Assembly (NCBI GenBank): GCA_029532415.1
Contig: JAQOTA010000042.1
Location: 372,001-436,000, forward strand
DNA: 64,000 bases
Reading direction: 5' to 3'
Origin: Marasmius tenuissimus
Taxonomy: Eukaryota > Basidiomycota > Agaricomycetes > Agaricales > Marasmiaceae
Numbering within the stretch: the first letter of the stretch is position 1; each line of letters starts with the position of its first letter. Of this stretch, positions 1-11,555 are shown piece after piece. The position numbers were made by a program, and so were the translations under genes. Under the pieces are notes generated by a model. It worked only from the letters and a program-made list of their open reading frames with translations, searched no databases and had not been told where the DNA came from.

Positions 1-16
1 GTGAGAACATGTAACC

Positions 17-1394
17 ATGGGAAATAAAGAGAAAAACATGAGGAAAAAGTACCCGGGGACCAAGGGAAGGGAAAACAATAGGTGGATTCGTAACAATAAG
101 GGTATCACCTCTCTTTCTCGCATCAGTGGTCTTGAGCACAAGCAAATGTGCATGTTTCTGCTTAATTTGATCCTTGATGTTCCGAGATTATCACCTTCGC
201 AGTCAAAGATGCTTCTTACATCCATCCGTGCTCTCCTTGACTTCCTCTACTTGGCTTGTTATCCCATACACAGTGACGACTCCCTGACCTCGCTTGAAGC
301 GTCGCTTGCAAAGTTCCATGAGAACAAAGCAATATTCATCAAGCTGGGGGTTTGTGAGCACTTCAACATCCCCAAACTCCACTTTCTGTGTCATTATGTC
401 AGGGATATTAAACTCTACGGAACATGCGACAACTATAACACAGAAACCACTGAGCGGCTCCATATTGACTTTGTGAAGGATGCTTACCAGGCATCAAATT
501 GCAAAGATGAATACGCTCAGATGACAAGATGGCTTGAGCGCTGTGAGAAGGTCATTCATCACACCAACTACCTGGAATGGAGGGATACTCAGCCTACCTT
601 GACTCAAAGTCTCTCGCACCACACCACTGAACCTTCCCCTACGACCGAGATGCGGTACACAATCCCCGGCTCCCAAAGATCATTATCCGACATGATGTAC
701 GTACTTTCACCTCAGTTATCACGGTTCCCCACAGTCAAGACAGTTGCCCTCACTAAACTCGCGGATAGTGTGACTGCAGGTGGGTACGGGGCTACTCATA
801 TTGAGTACACCATCAAAGAGTTTATATCACGCCACCGAGGTCTCACAAACGAAGGACAAGTCCAAGATATGGCCCATTTTCTCTCCCTACCATTCCGAAG
901 CGTCCAGGTCTGGCATAAGATCAAGTTCCGGAACGAGGAGCTATATGGTCTGGAGACCCTGGACGTTGTAGCTGCCCAACCCCGTCGTTTTGGCTCTACC
1001 GGCCAGGTTACCCAGGTATCCCACTTTGATGCGGCACTCATTCGTTCTCAGAGCGCAGGTACTACGTCTTTGTCAGCTGAATTTCTGCGGGGTGAGTGCG
1101 TTTCCTTCGCTTTTTTGGAAACTTTTCTCATATTACTGCTCAGGGCTGCAAATCGGTCGAGTCCGTGTCATCTTTGCGCTTCCAGGGAAGCGTTTCTCTC
1201 GATTATTCGCCCCTGGTACAAAGCCTACAGGACATCTCGCATACGTGGAATGGTTTACCAAGTTTTCTGTGCACCCTGAACCAAACTTGGGCCTCAACCG
1301 TGTCAAGCCGCTGCTACGTAGGGATGGGTCGCAAGCTTTCTCAGTTCTCCCCGTAGAGACGATACAGCAGAGTGCTAACCTCTATCCGAAGTGA
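17..1394 (+). CDS. Plavaka-type DNA transposase, 3' part
   Basis: This is the C-terminal part of a Plavaka-like transposase, a cut-and-paste transposase family abundant in Agaricomycetes. The first frame runs 17-1091, a 52-nt intron (GTGAGT...CAG, 1092-1143) follows, and the second exon runs 1144-1394; splicing keeps the frame and gives about 441 codons. Family-like stretches are SLSRISGLEHKQMC, FNIPKLHFLCHYV, TTERLHIDFVKDAYQASN and the terminal block LAYVEWFTKF...IQQSANLYPK. Full-length relatives are roughly twice as long, so the catalytic N-terminal half lies left of the window or is missing. The in-frame TGA at positions 2-4 may belong to an intron whose donor is the first bases of the window (GTGAGA), so the true exon start is uncertain. 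Whether the copy is active cannot be judged here. Confidence 0.75.
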
Positions 1395-1856
1395 GGGGGA
1401 GCTGTTCCGCCTAATTGGTCTCGAGAATTCGTGCTGGACACCTGTACTACATTTTACCTGAGTCCCTTCAAGAATACCCGAATGTACTTCAATACAACCT
1501 GAGAATGACATATCTTTTGAATACTTGAGCGTAAACTCTTCATAATCGGTGTCGATTTCGTTCATATTGCCGTTATTACCCGGATTTGCCCTTTTACCGA
1601 CCGTGGCCAAGGATTTCCCTATTTTTCGAGAAAATTAGTCGGTTCTTTTCAAAATTAGGAATGTACAGTTTTCCTGATGCTCACCCAACTTACCTTCCAT
1701 TTTGCTACCCGTACAATAGTAGCATTTGCGGCAACTAGTCAGCCCGCCTATAGGCGTTTACTTCACCGAGGGTCTTTAAAGACCTTCCCGCCAAAGCTCG
1801 ATTTTTAGCACGAGCTTCCTGCAAGTTCGATTATTTCATCAAATCTTGCTAACAAT
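1395..1856. other. gene-free stretch
   Basis: I see no supported gene here. The stretch lies between the end of the transposase and the start of the secreted-protein gene and should hold the promoter of the latter. Confidence 0.4.
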
Positions 1857-2725
1857 ATGCAGTTTTCTTCTCTTTTTATCACTTTCATCGTCCTCGGAGC
1901 CGCCACCCCCGCCGTTATGGGCGAGTCACCCTCCGTCACATTCACTAACAAGCAAGCCCTGTTTCACGCTTATAGGTCTATCTGAACGAGACTAAATGTT
2001 TCCCTCTAGCTGCGGCAGTGGAACCCCACAACTCGTCCAAGGGGGGACAGTTCTTTCCAGCGGAGGAACCTTCACGATCGGAGGTCCCTTGATTTCTGCA
2101 ATTGCGTATCTCCAGCGCGGCAACTGTGGCCTTAACGGAGGTACGCTTGACCATGTTTGAAAAAAGGTATCCGAGTCCTGATCGAGGCTCTAATCCCAGA
2201 GAATTGTATGATCGTCGAGGCCCGTTCTATCTCAACAAAATGTATGGGTCGCAACTGAGATCACAGCCTTTTCTTCCGCAGATGACCTTGAAGAACCCGG
2301 ATCCCAATCAGCCTGGTTCTGGGTCTAGCGTTGACTTATCCTTTATTCCTCCGTAAGTTTTGAGCTCACGGGTGTGCTGCAGAGAGGCTTACCGTGCTCC
2401 CTCTCACCCATGTTCCCTCCAGTCACGGCTTTGACGTTCGCATCAACTTCCACTACACCGGTGGATGTTCCGACGGTGCTACGTGTAGATATCCTGTTTA
2501 TTCTCGCTTCATTTTACCTCAACTTTCATCATCTTCCTCCCCCCTGTTTTGATCAGGTTCCAGCGCCGACTGTCCATCGACGGAGGCGTTCCATGACTCG
2601 GACGACTTCGAGGCCCAGCGTGCCTGTCAGGCCAACGATGTATGTTTTCCTTTTATCAATCGTGTATCAATGATTCTGACCATTGAGGTCGATAGGCTGG
2701 ATTGCAAATCACGTTCTGCCCTTGA
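1857..2725 (+). CDS. Small secreted cysteine-rich protein (thaumatin-like/glycopeptide type)
   Basis: Model: exons 1857-1951, 2010-2140, 2200-2219, 2282-2352, 2423-2488, 2564-2639 and 2696-2725, giving 162 residues. Residues 1-21 look like a signal peptide (MQFSSLFITFIVLGAATPAV). The mature part carries VTFTN-NCGSGTPQLVQGG, AYLQRGNCGLNG, TLKNP, SGSSVDLSFIPPHGF and ends ITFCP. It has eight cysteines, which suggests four disulfides. This resembles small extracellular basidiomycete proteins annotated as glycopeptide, with a thaumatin-like start. The model needs two GC-AG introns (1952-2009 and 2220-2281) and one intron starting AT (2489-2563); the other three start GT. Exon 3 is only 20 nt. All exon phases fit and the cysteines are kept only with this model. 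Alternatively the gene is decaying and three donors are mutated. A GT donor at 2483 would also stay in frame but would lose one cysteine. Confidence 0.6.
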
Positions 2726-4262
2726 TCAGATATACCGATCGTTCACTTGATATAACATCATGCTGTCCCTGATACGTACATAGCCTAAACTTACAGCTAA
2801 GCTTGAACAAGGTTCAAGAAGGCTCAGTACCTGCCCTCGTCCGCTACGTTGCAACTCTGTTGGTTAGCCTGATTCAAACAGGATGCAAAGAACTTGACTA
2901 AGAGCCTTAACCTATCGAGCCTGCCCACAGCATGAGGAAAGATCCTCAGGTCTTCGGGGTGGTTAATTTTATCCTCAACCAAAAGGGACTGATTATTCGA
3001 GTATCACGAGCTGCAGGGTAGGATTGACAGAGACACACGGTATTGAATAAATTCCGGGTTCTGGTACTTAAGTAGATAGGAATGAGCATGCCCTATCGTC
3101 TGAGACACGCATCTTCCAAAATTAGATTGCCATCGGCAACTCAGCCCTTGTATACTATCTATCCCTCTGATGTCAACGATTGACTGCCAAAGAACTCAGT
3201 AAGAGGTCAGGTAGCTACAATCAATACCTGTAGAGCCAGTCTTACTGACCGATATTATTACTCTTTATCAAATATCTATACCGCTTCCACTTTCCTTGAA
3301 CCCGCTGATGCGGTGCTGCGATCTTTACGAGCTATGATGTGTCTGATCCCCTTGATCTCTCCTTGACATGCACTTCATCAAGGTTATCAGACTTTGATGG
3401 TCATGAATTATCCTGGGTTGTCGTCTCATCATGTCTAGACACCAATTATTTCGCTGTAACTTTGGGCCCTTTCCCATATGATATATCAAACCTCTCGATA
3501 CCGTGTTTCTCATAATCTCGTTCTTCAATCTTCTTTCTGCCAAGGCTCGTGCTTGTATGGGTAACCTTCCCCAAAATCGTCAATTTCATAGGCTAGATCC
3601 AAGAATTGGACGTCCCTCTACCTCTCTCTGCACCCCTAGGAATTATATACCATGTCCAGGCTTCACCACTACCAAATCGGTGATACCGAGTGATTGTGTG
3701 TATTCGAGATGCGTCGATTGCATATTTCACTGGGGATTACAATGTTCTGTAGGTTCAATTCTATGGGTCTCATCCGGAGGCCAATCTACGTTTCTTCAAA
3801 GGTTCACGCACAGAGAAGTCTTGACTCCACTACGCCCCCTCGTATATTCCGCTCCGCTCGCTCTCACATGCAAGTGCTCCGTACTTCAATGTCAGCATCC
3901 TTATATGCTCTTCTTGATTGATTGTGGTCCTCGGTAGATTGTCTTCCTCTCATGGCCATATGATCATCTTGATCTGAGTTGTAGATTCATCTGTCCATCA
4001 CTTCACATCTCCGAGTATGCCCTAGAACACGGACCCGTGGTCGGTTGAACGCTGAGGCTGGGAGCTTTGTGGACAGAGGGCGGTTACATGAGAGGGTGAT
4101 GGTGGTCAGGCAAGATTTAGGTCGCATGGGAATCATGTACGATGTGAAGAGAACTTACCCGGTTGACGGTTGGGCAGAGACCAAGGTGGTAAGAATGGAT
4201 TCCTGGTCTGAGATAGAGATAGAGGTAGATGCTGAAAAGTAGAAGGTAGACTGGGAGGATAA
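2726..4262. other. gene-free stretch
   Basis: Open frames occur (for example 3503-3937 on the plus strand), but none shows a recognisable domain, splice structure or composition that would support a gene. Confidence 0.35.
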
Positions 4263-4266
4263 CACA

Positions 4267-4353
4267 GTGATTTGATCATCTCCACGTATTCTCTATCGAT
4301 ATCTAAATGGATCCGAACTCGACGGCAAAGTATTTCAACTTTGGGAGGAAGAC
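4267..4353 (-). pseudogene. Fragment of an F-box gene 3' region
   Basis: About 87 bases match the stretch near 7368-7453 inside the F-box gene, in the same orientation, with scattered substitutions (shared cores include GATCATCTCCACGTATTC). In the complete gene this region encodes the block around RLKYLDLRVRGHFDADREYV. No open F-box frame surrounds it, so it is a relic of a paralogue or of a local duplication. Confidence 0.6.
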
Positions 4354-4483
4354 TGTGTCTAGCTACAGTTGGCTATAAGACGTTTTTTGGGTGGTTGATT
4401 TGCGAGTCAAGAAAATGCAACACTGTGCTGTAATAAACCACTTCCGGCCCATCCCCATTTATCTTTGGCATGATTCAATAATA

Positions 4484-5049
4484 GGGGTCAGACAATCCAA
4501 TTTTCGTTCAAAAAGACGATCAACGCTTGATCCTCACTTGATCCCAACTAAAAGCTGCACTCGTCGGGAGGAGCGCAAACAACTTGATTGCAATCAAGTT
4601 CAAGGATCAAGTCGCTCTGCTCAAGTGTGGACCATGTTTGTCAATTAATTAGGTGATTAAATTTCCATAGCATTAAATAAATAATATGGCTTAGGGACAC
4701 CAGCTAGTGTCCTCAGTCCTCCCATCCACTGCCTATACCTTTGAGTGGCTCCGGGCGGCTTGACAGTGGACTGTGGAAGCTACCTTGTATGTCCCAAAGG
4801 AGTCAAATTAGCTACACAGAATGTACCCAACAAGACAGCTTGTAGCCTTGTACACAGGAGAAACCTTGAAAAGCTTAGAGGCTGGCAGTATTAACAAAGA
4901 ACACGGTAAAAAGAGTCAGATGAACGAGAACTTACAGAGTCCGCGAGGGCGGGCTGGTCAAAGTGGAGGAGGATCAAAACGGGATCAACCAAAAATTGAT
5001 CGCATCTTGATCATGCACTTGATCGTCACTTGATCCCAACTCTGACCCC
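4484..5049. mobile_element. MITE-like element with TA target duplication
   Basis: The ends are inverted copies of GGGGTCAGA, each flanked outside by TA (4482-4483 and 5050-5051), as expected for a TA-inserting element. Inside, both subterminal regions contain clusters of TTGATC/GATCAA; for example CACTTGATCCCAACT occurs near both ends. The element is 566 bp and has no coding capacity, so it would be non-autonomous. The short inverted repeat makes the exact boundaries tentative. Confidence 0.5.
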
Positions 5050-5484
5050 TACTAATGACACGTCACAATGTGAGCCCATCGGATTCGGGGAAACTGGTGG
5101 GAGACCTTGATCATCAATATCAATCGCTCTTGTATGGTGTACACTGTGATTCCAGAACTGCTAGAGGAAGCCAACTAGGCTTACTTTCAGATTATCTGTA
5201 TCATGATCAACACAGCGTCCGAAGCCTCCCTTCCACTGCTACTGATGGTACAACAAATTCCATTTAATGCTTACTTCCGAAGAGCCCGAGCTGAGAGGAC
5301 ACCGATACACATCTTTGTTGCTAGTTCGATCAGCAAGATAATTGTGGAAAGATGATGAAAGGTCAGGCCGAAGATCTCGGACCGCTCAGGAATTCCCACA
5401 AAAGTGATTTAGATGTAGATCATCATCGGGTTCTTCGTGCTTTAAAGGTCGACAGATGGACGTCTTGACGCTCAATCCTCCCTC
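5050..5484. other. gene-free stretch upstream of 7TM gene
   Basis: No supported gene. The stretch lies between the MITE and the start codon of the 7TM gene and should contain its promoter. Confidence 0.35.
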
Positions 5485-6891
5485 ATGTCGTTTATTCACC
5501 CACTTCGCGGCTCAGAGCGTTCTATGAGGGATGGCTTCAATACAATGATTGTAGGCCCTTTGCTATTCACATCGGTACGATACCCACCTTCCCTGTCTAT
5601 GCTCTAGAAATTGAAGACTCATAAGGTTCACCTGTTTCTATACGGCTTATATGTTCTGCTGTATCGTATCGGCTTACTTGTCCTGAGGGAACGACCAAGA
5701 ACCAGGGAGCGCCTGTTACATCAGGTTTCCCTTCACGTGCTATTTCTCCTGGTTACCATCAATGTTCCGCTCGCTCTAGCATACGACCTCCTCCAAATCT
5801 TCGTGAAGTTTTCTATCTACTCGGGTCTAGATGTTTCCGTTGGGGTAGACCGGGCGCAAAGAATATTAGAGTAAGTTCGCCGCCCAATCTTGAGTTATAT
5901 CCTCCCTGTTCACAATTTGACTTTCTAGAATTTTCCGTATCGTAGTTCTGTTCACTCAAAGGTACGCATACGGCACAACCATCCTCGATGATTTGAACCA
6001 ATCTTTACCATCAGTACTGTGACCGACACCGTTCTGGTTAGTTCCTTCAGATTGTATCTATAGCACGAAGGGATTAACCCACCCCAGATTTTCCGTTGCT
6101 ACGTGCTCTGGAAGTATCGCTACCGACGATATGTCTTCATCCCTGTCATGTTTTGCGCCATATTAGACGGTGAGTTCTTCGACGATAGTTAGTGCCACGG
6201 CCACGACCTTCTTCCTTATTGAGTCACAGTCGGCGGGGCCTCGGCTGGGATTGCAACGCAATTAGTTGCCCCGGACGAGAAGATGTCGATGCAACAGGTT
6301 TGCAACACCTTCCTGGCGTTGATTGCATTCTCAAATATTGTTTTGACGGGTACCATAGGTGAGCGATCTGTTGGAATCACATAGCCTGTGTGCTCGCAAA
6401 TGTCGAGCTCGGTCTTGATCCTTTTCGACAACAGCTTATCGAGTATGGACGACCATGCGGGCCACTGAAAGTGCACTCCACCCAGACATGAAAAGGAGGT
6501 TCTCCATAGTCATCGCCATCGTGTACGGATCCCAGTCCACCCCCAAAGTGTTTCTACCTCGCTTACGATACCCGTAGGTTGGAGTCCGGCCTGCTGTACG
6601 TTCTAACCATAGTGTTCCTCATATCAGTCGGCACCTTCGCAATCGAAAAACCTTGGGACATTGCTTCCATCATGATTCAGATTAGTGTAAGTGATTTCGT
6701 ACTCTATGAATATTCCCTACTATGACGACAGGGCACAGGGGATTGCACCAACGCTGGTAATTGTTCGGGCAAATACACGTCAGAGAGTGCACAATCGACC
6801 AATGTTAGGTGGCAAAGGCAAAGGGTTTGACAGCGAGCTTCCTGTTGAGCAGGATATTGCTGTGAAGAGCGTGGCGAAATTTGCAGTATAG
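5485..6891 (+). CDS. Seven-pass membrane protein of an agaric-specific family, intact copy
   Basis: Nine exons join in frame: 5485-5574, 5626-5870, 5929-5961, 6015-6036, 6088-6169, 6230-6358, 6435-6522, 6578-6686 and 6739-6891, encoding 316 residues. All introns are GT-AG and 51-76 nt. The protein has about seven hydrophobic segments, including LFLYGLYVLLYRIGLLVL, LFLLVTINVPLALAYDLLQI and FLALIAFSNIVLTGTI. Family-like signatures are STVTDTVL followed by IFRCYVLWKYRYRRYVFIP, LESGLLYVL and the late GIAPTLVIVRAN before a hydrophilic tail. Such proteins are common and expanded in Agaricomycetes; their function is unknown and I assign none. A minus-strand relative at 62574-63965 has the same first two exon lengths (90 and 245 nt), which supports start and structure. 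Confidence 0.8.
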
Positions 6892-7194
6892 TCGCTCTCG
6901 ATGATTATAGACCGGGTAATCTCAGTAGGCAGAGAGGAAGATTTTGGCTTGAGATGAGCAATTGTACGCTTGATGTATTCACGACCTGCGCAATCATCGG
7001 CAGCGTAGTTGATACTAGAAGACGCACGAATCTGAACATAGTCGCTAACCTTGGACGGTCGGAGTGTACAAAGGGTATGAAGAGGCTTGAGGAAATGACA
7101 TAGCAATACCGTAGTTAAATCATATTTACTTGCAACTCTAGCGATACTAAGATTATAATGGTGTGGTCCACAAGTTATAGGTATTGATGTTGTG

Positions 7195-8895
7195 TCAAAC
7201 TACTACCTTTCCTCCTGCATTAACGACAACTTTCATACCTTGACTTTCACAGGTTTTGAGAGAGTGGTACACCGATTCGCTCGCTTCACGACCCAGAATG
7301 TATAGAGTAGCAGTCCTGAGCGATACGTGCAGGAACGTGGATGAGGAATTCGCAGGATACCATCGTGACCTGATCATCTCCACGTATTCCCTATCAGCAT
7401 CGAAATGGCCTCGAACTCGAAGGTCGAGGTACTTTAGCCTTGGGAGAAAGATCGGTACCGGTTGTGCTCCCGGTTCGGTACCTTCGGCTTCGACAATATC
7501 TCCCAACCTCAACTCCGAGATAAGAAACTTCGTCACGGTCTTGACATCCCCATCGCTCGACTCTTTCGGTATGGTATACTCCGCGGTGAAAATCTCCTTG
7601 ACCGTGAGGTACTCCAGTTGGGGCGTCTCATGGAGGGCTGCCACAACGTCGCTGTCAAGAAGTGGTAAACCATCGAATATGATCTCCGTCAATTTCAGGC
7701 ATTGACCCGAGCGTTTGATAAAGTCGCGAAACACCACAACAGGCCAAACTCCAATGATGTCCTCGTCTTTGTTGGAGTCTCCATTGAGATATATCCCCTC
7801 CAACGCCGGAAGGGTCAAAGACGCGAATATGTCCGTCAAGTGAGGATATATCCCCTTCTTGCTGTAGAGGTACGTTTCCAGCTCGGAAACCTTGGGACAT
7901 TCGATATAGTCATCGTGCCATGGCAACGACCCCTGGTCTGCCGACCCTACAGAGTCGCGTGTTGTGTGAATCGGCACGGACGCGTAAAAGATTGATTCGA
8001 CAGTGCTTGCATGCGTTCGCAAGATATCTAACGAGTTAGCAAACGAGCCCTCGGGTCCGTACTCGAAGACGAGTTCTTTGATGAACTTGCCTACTGGAAA
8101 CGAACGGATCGGAAGGTGATCGTAATGATCGTATCGAACGGTGAGGCACTCCAGCGTCGGAGATTTCTTCAGCTGCTCTTCGAGAACGATGCGACCAGTC
8201 TGGGAGAGGTCTACCGGCCAACAAACAAAGTTCCGGATCGACGGAAGTGAGATGATTTCGCGTTCTAACCGGTTGATGTCGGGGTAATCAAACAAATCGA
8301 ATGAATCGACAAATTGCCATCGATGTGACTGGGAAACAAGGAGGCCGAGAACAGATTCGTCCAGGGTTGCCCCATCGACAGTCGTTGTCTGGATCATTGT
8401 GAGGGAAAGAGGACGTGACTTTGAGCGATCGAGGAAGAGTTGTACTGGGTTTAGAGCTCGCTGGGTAAGCTCAACTCCGAAACGAGTCCATATTTCTGGG
8501 GTGTCCAGTGCGATAGATCTCCATCGATAACAAACGGTGCTGATCCTAAGAGTACGAGACTCCCAGGTCGAAGCCACTCCAAACATATTGCCATACTCCA
8601 CTACAGAAGCAAAGATGAATATCTCTTGGAGCACTTCCGATGGTAGGCGGCGGATTGGCGAGAAGAGGGATGCTACCGTGGATATACGTCTCTCGGCCTT
8701 TTCCTTTTTTGCTTTGAGTGCAAGAATTCGATCCTCAAGGTTCCGAATGAGGTCAATGTAGTCAGCTATCTCGACCCGGGTGTCTTCGTAGGGGAGAGCA
8801 ACCTCTGGAGGGATATTAGGTATAAATAGGGGGTCCAGGCTGCGCAGCTGTGATAGAATGACTGGATGATCTGAAGCGAGTGCCTCGACGGTCAT
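7195..8895 (-). CDS. F-box protein, agaric type
   Basis: A single-exon frame of 566 codons. Residues about 45-75 are charged and helical (YIDLIRNLEDRILALKAKKEK), a likely coiled coil. An F-box follows from about residue 83 (LPSEVLQEIFIFAS, later VCYRWRSIALDTPEIW). The rest is leucine-rich without exact repeats, as in the very large agaric F-box/LRR-like families. F-box proteins bind Skp1 and deliver substrates to SCF ubiquitin ligases; the substrate is unknown. A relic of the same 3' region lies at 4267-4353, so the family has duplicated locally. The start is the first ATG of the frame and puts the coiled coil and F-box at the usual distance from the N terminus. Confidence 0.85.
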   Translation of the reverse strand: MTVEALASDHPVILSQLRSLDPLFIPNIPPEVALPYEDTRVEIADYIDLIRNLEDRILALKAKKEKAERRISTVASLFSPIRRLPSEVLQEIFIFASVVEYGNMFGVASTWESRTLRISTVCYRWRSIALDTPEIWTRFGVELTQRALNPVQLFLDRSKSRPLSLTMIQTTTVDGATLDESVLGLLVSQSHRWQFVDSFDLFDYPDINRLEREIISLPSIRNFVCWPVDLSQTGRIVLEEQLKKSPTLECLTVRYDHYDHLPIRSFPVGKFIKELVFEYGPEGSFANSLDILRTHASTVESIFYASVPIHTTRDSVGSADQGSLPWHDDYIECPKVSELETYLYSKKGIYPHLTDIFASLTLPALEGIYLNGDSNKDEDIIGVWPVVVFRDFIKRSGQCLKLTEIIFDGLPLLDSDVVAALHETPQLEYLTVKEIFTAEYTIPKESSDGDVKTVTKFLISELRLGDIVEAEGTEPGAQPVPIFLPRLKYLDLRVRGHFDADREYVEMIRSRWYPANSSSTFLHVSLRTATLYILGREASESVYHSLKTCESQGMKVVVNAGGKVVV

Positions 8896-10762
8896 GATGT
8901 GGAGTCTGTGTAGCCAATTGTAAATCGAGAAGTACTGACAGTTATACGTGTTGACCTACCGTTTCGTCCTTGGATGATGGTGGTGCCAGAACAAAGAGAC
9001 CGACACGTGGAAAATAATCCGTACTCCGGCTTGACCTGCCCTAAAGATGATTTGTCAGTACTGCCGGCGGCAATCCTAGCCCTGTAACCACTTCGTCTTC
9101 GCCCTCAAAAGTCTTCATCGTCACTTCGAGGAAAGTTACAGGCAATGATGAAATCCCTACCTAGCGCGCTTGATCTCGCCATCATACCGAGGCGACGGTC
9201 CAGCAACCTGACCACCAAACATCGAGGGCAAAGGGGGATTTGGTGATCTGGGGAAATGGTAAAGACTCTTCGGGCCTTCATGTACGTTCCACGTTGCTCG
9301 CCTCGGGTCGTCTTCTACTCCAAGATCTGGCGAATCGTTGGTTCCCAGACTGCCCGTCGCCTAGTCGCGTCTTTTCCAAAAGATCCTGATAACGCCAATC
9401 GAGTCAATTCATACCCCATCCTGTCCTCCTTTCTCCGACAACTTTAACACTGTTCCTCTACATCATTCATATCATCTACTGTCATTCCCTCGAGTACCGG
9501 AAGACGTGGGCTGCTACCACTGCGGCCTGAAACAGCTCTTACCCCGACGCCTGCCCCAATATTCTCTCTTATTGCACTAGTACCCAGATGCTGTTTGATG
9601 GAGTAGCTGGAGAACCGTGGTCATCAGTGAGGAGTGATGACGATGATCGATGTATGCGCTCGGTTCGCGGCGTATTACTCCACTGTTACTATCCTATCTT
9701 TTGATAGGGCAGCTAATTTTTTTAAGCACAAGCTCGCTCACCGCACACGTAAAATGACGACGTTTTCAAAACTATCGAGTTCATGAAAATCCTCGCGTTG
9801 AATGCTGTTAATAATGGTCTATCATCTCACCGATCATCCTTCCAAAGGTCTCTTCCTATGGCTAATGCATGCAAGAAGCCATTTCCCCTCCGTTGGCTCC
9901 ATATCTCGGGCTCGCAAAGTCGTAACAATAGCCGTCCTCTACTCTCCTTGCAAGGGCCAAGGGATTGTCTTTTCGTTGACCATGCACACGAGTGGGGTCT
10001 GACGTTTGGGGCGGTGGTTGGACGTGCCGTATGCCGTACGACGGTCTGGGCTACGTCCTCGCAGCCAGGTTGTGGCTCTCTACGGTGTTTCTTTTGATGG
10101 GCGAAGATTCGGGAGCAATCCCCCATTCTTATGCATCAGAAAGCTAAATGGCTTGATTAGTAGGCTCGAGGAAAGTCGGCATATCATTGTTTTCCTCGAC
10201 CTACAACCTTGGCATTTGATCTTTCCAAATGGGCGCGTTATTTCCATGACATTCGCCTCTTCGATCTAGGTGGCATCGCCGGCCTAATTTCCTCCCTGTG
10301 TATAAGAGTCGGTCGACCAGCTTAAAATGGGTATGTTCCTCTCACAAAACTTCGCGGTCAGAATTCAATTTGAGAATCTGACGTTTACCTACACAGACGT
10401 GCCATCATTGACGCTCTCCCAACCCTCACATGATCTTTGCGCTTTGTGTGTCATTCCTCACTCAGTAGCCAGGCCTTTAGACATTCTTAACAGTAGCACG
10501 CCGCGGTGACGAAACCTCGGATATCTATTTTGCAGCGATAGGTGATTGAGTCATAGCCAAGTATGTGATGTCGAGTCTAACCATCGAGCCATCGAGCCAT
10601 TTTGTCTAGAGTTTTCTTCAATGAACCCCACACTACAGATCAACTAATCCTATATGGGTCGCTAAAGCCACGAAGGCCTGTGGCCGGAAGGTTCTGAGAG
10701 CCGGTAAAGTATTTTCTACCTTGTCTTTCATTATCGATATCCATTATATGTACGTGATTATA
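8896..10762. other. gene-free stretch
   Basis: Short frames occur on both strands (for example 9256-9447 and 9783-10097) without recognisable domains or a consistent splice structure. I see no RNA gene or repeat of note. Confidence 0.35.
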
Positions 10763-11555
10763 CTAGTCGAGAACCTTCAAAACCTCATCGAACTCCCACC
10801 CGACCCAACCGTTCGCCCAAGACCTAACGTCCCTCCACTCCTCGCTGTCCTCACCAAATATCACCCTCAACGAGTAAACAAGGCCAACGACCGTCATATC
10901 AGCCAGCGTCGGTGTACCTCCTCCCATCAAAAACCCTCTCAGCGGCTTACCCCCATTCAAACTAACGTTCAACTTGTCAAAAGCCTCCTTCGTCGCAACA
11001 AAGGCTGCTTTTACTTTCTCAGGTTCCGGTGCAGTGTGGGGTACTCCACCAAGAAATTTCTCCACTACCTCCTTCGGGAAAAACTGCAATACCTCGGAAC
11101 GAATGACGTTGCTATAGACCTCGCTCATCCTTGTTGTAGCGTCGGCTTGGAAGATCCTCTGCAGGATTTTCGTTCCTTCAGGAATGACCCTCGGGGTATC
11201 GGGATACGTTCGGTCGAGGTAATCTGCAATCTCGGACGAATCAGAGATCCATTCTCCTGTTTTCGCGTCGTGTATGACGGGGATTGTGTATTTGGGCACG
11301 GGGTGGATGATGCTGGGTGGTGCGCCGAGGGCTTGGACAGAACCGCCGATGTTGAGGACATCGACATAGGCGAGTTTGTAGGGGAGGTTTTTGAAGCGGA
11401 GAACGAAACTGATAGTTTTTTGCAGTGTTAGGAGATTAGTCAAGTGAAGTACTTGTTGAAGCCAAAACTTACACAACGGCACGAACAAAGGGTGAGAGAC
11501 CAACGGAGTTGAACTCGTCGTTGGTTGAAGGACCGGCGTCGTAGACTGTGATCAT
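10763..11555 (-). CDS. Glutathione S-transferase, fungal etherase-like
   Basis: Two exons, 11473-11555 and 10763-11408, are separated by a 64-nt GT-AG intron (11409-11472) and encode 242 residues. The N-terminal half is a thioredoxin fold: LSPFVRAVVFVLRFKNLPYKLAYVDV, then PKYTIPVIHDAKTG with the expected cis-proline, and SDSSEIADYLDRTYP, the glutathione-binding segment. The C-terminal half is the helical GST domain. The pattern of a short motif, LRFKNLPY, GAPPS and SDS-EIADYLDRTYP is typical of the basidiomycete etherase-like (GTE) GSTs, which conjugate or cleave xenobiotic and wood-derived compounds. That class assignment is from memory of the family; GST membership itself is clear. The second base of exon 1's last codon sits at the donor, so start and phase agree. 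Confidence 0.85.

Noticed and set aside
3503..3937. A 144-codon plus-strand frame in the 2.7-4.3 kb interval
   Set aside because: No recognisable domain, no splice structure and no paralogue in the window; composition does not suggest coding.
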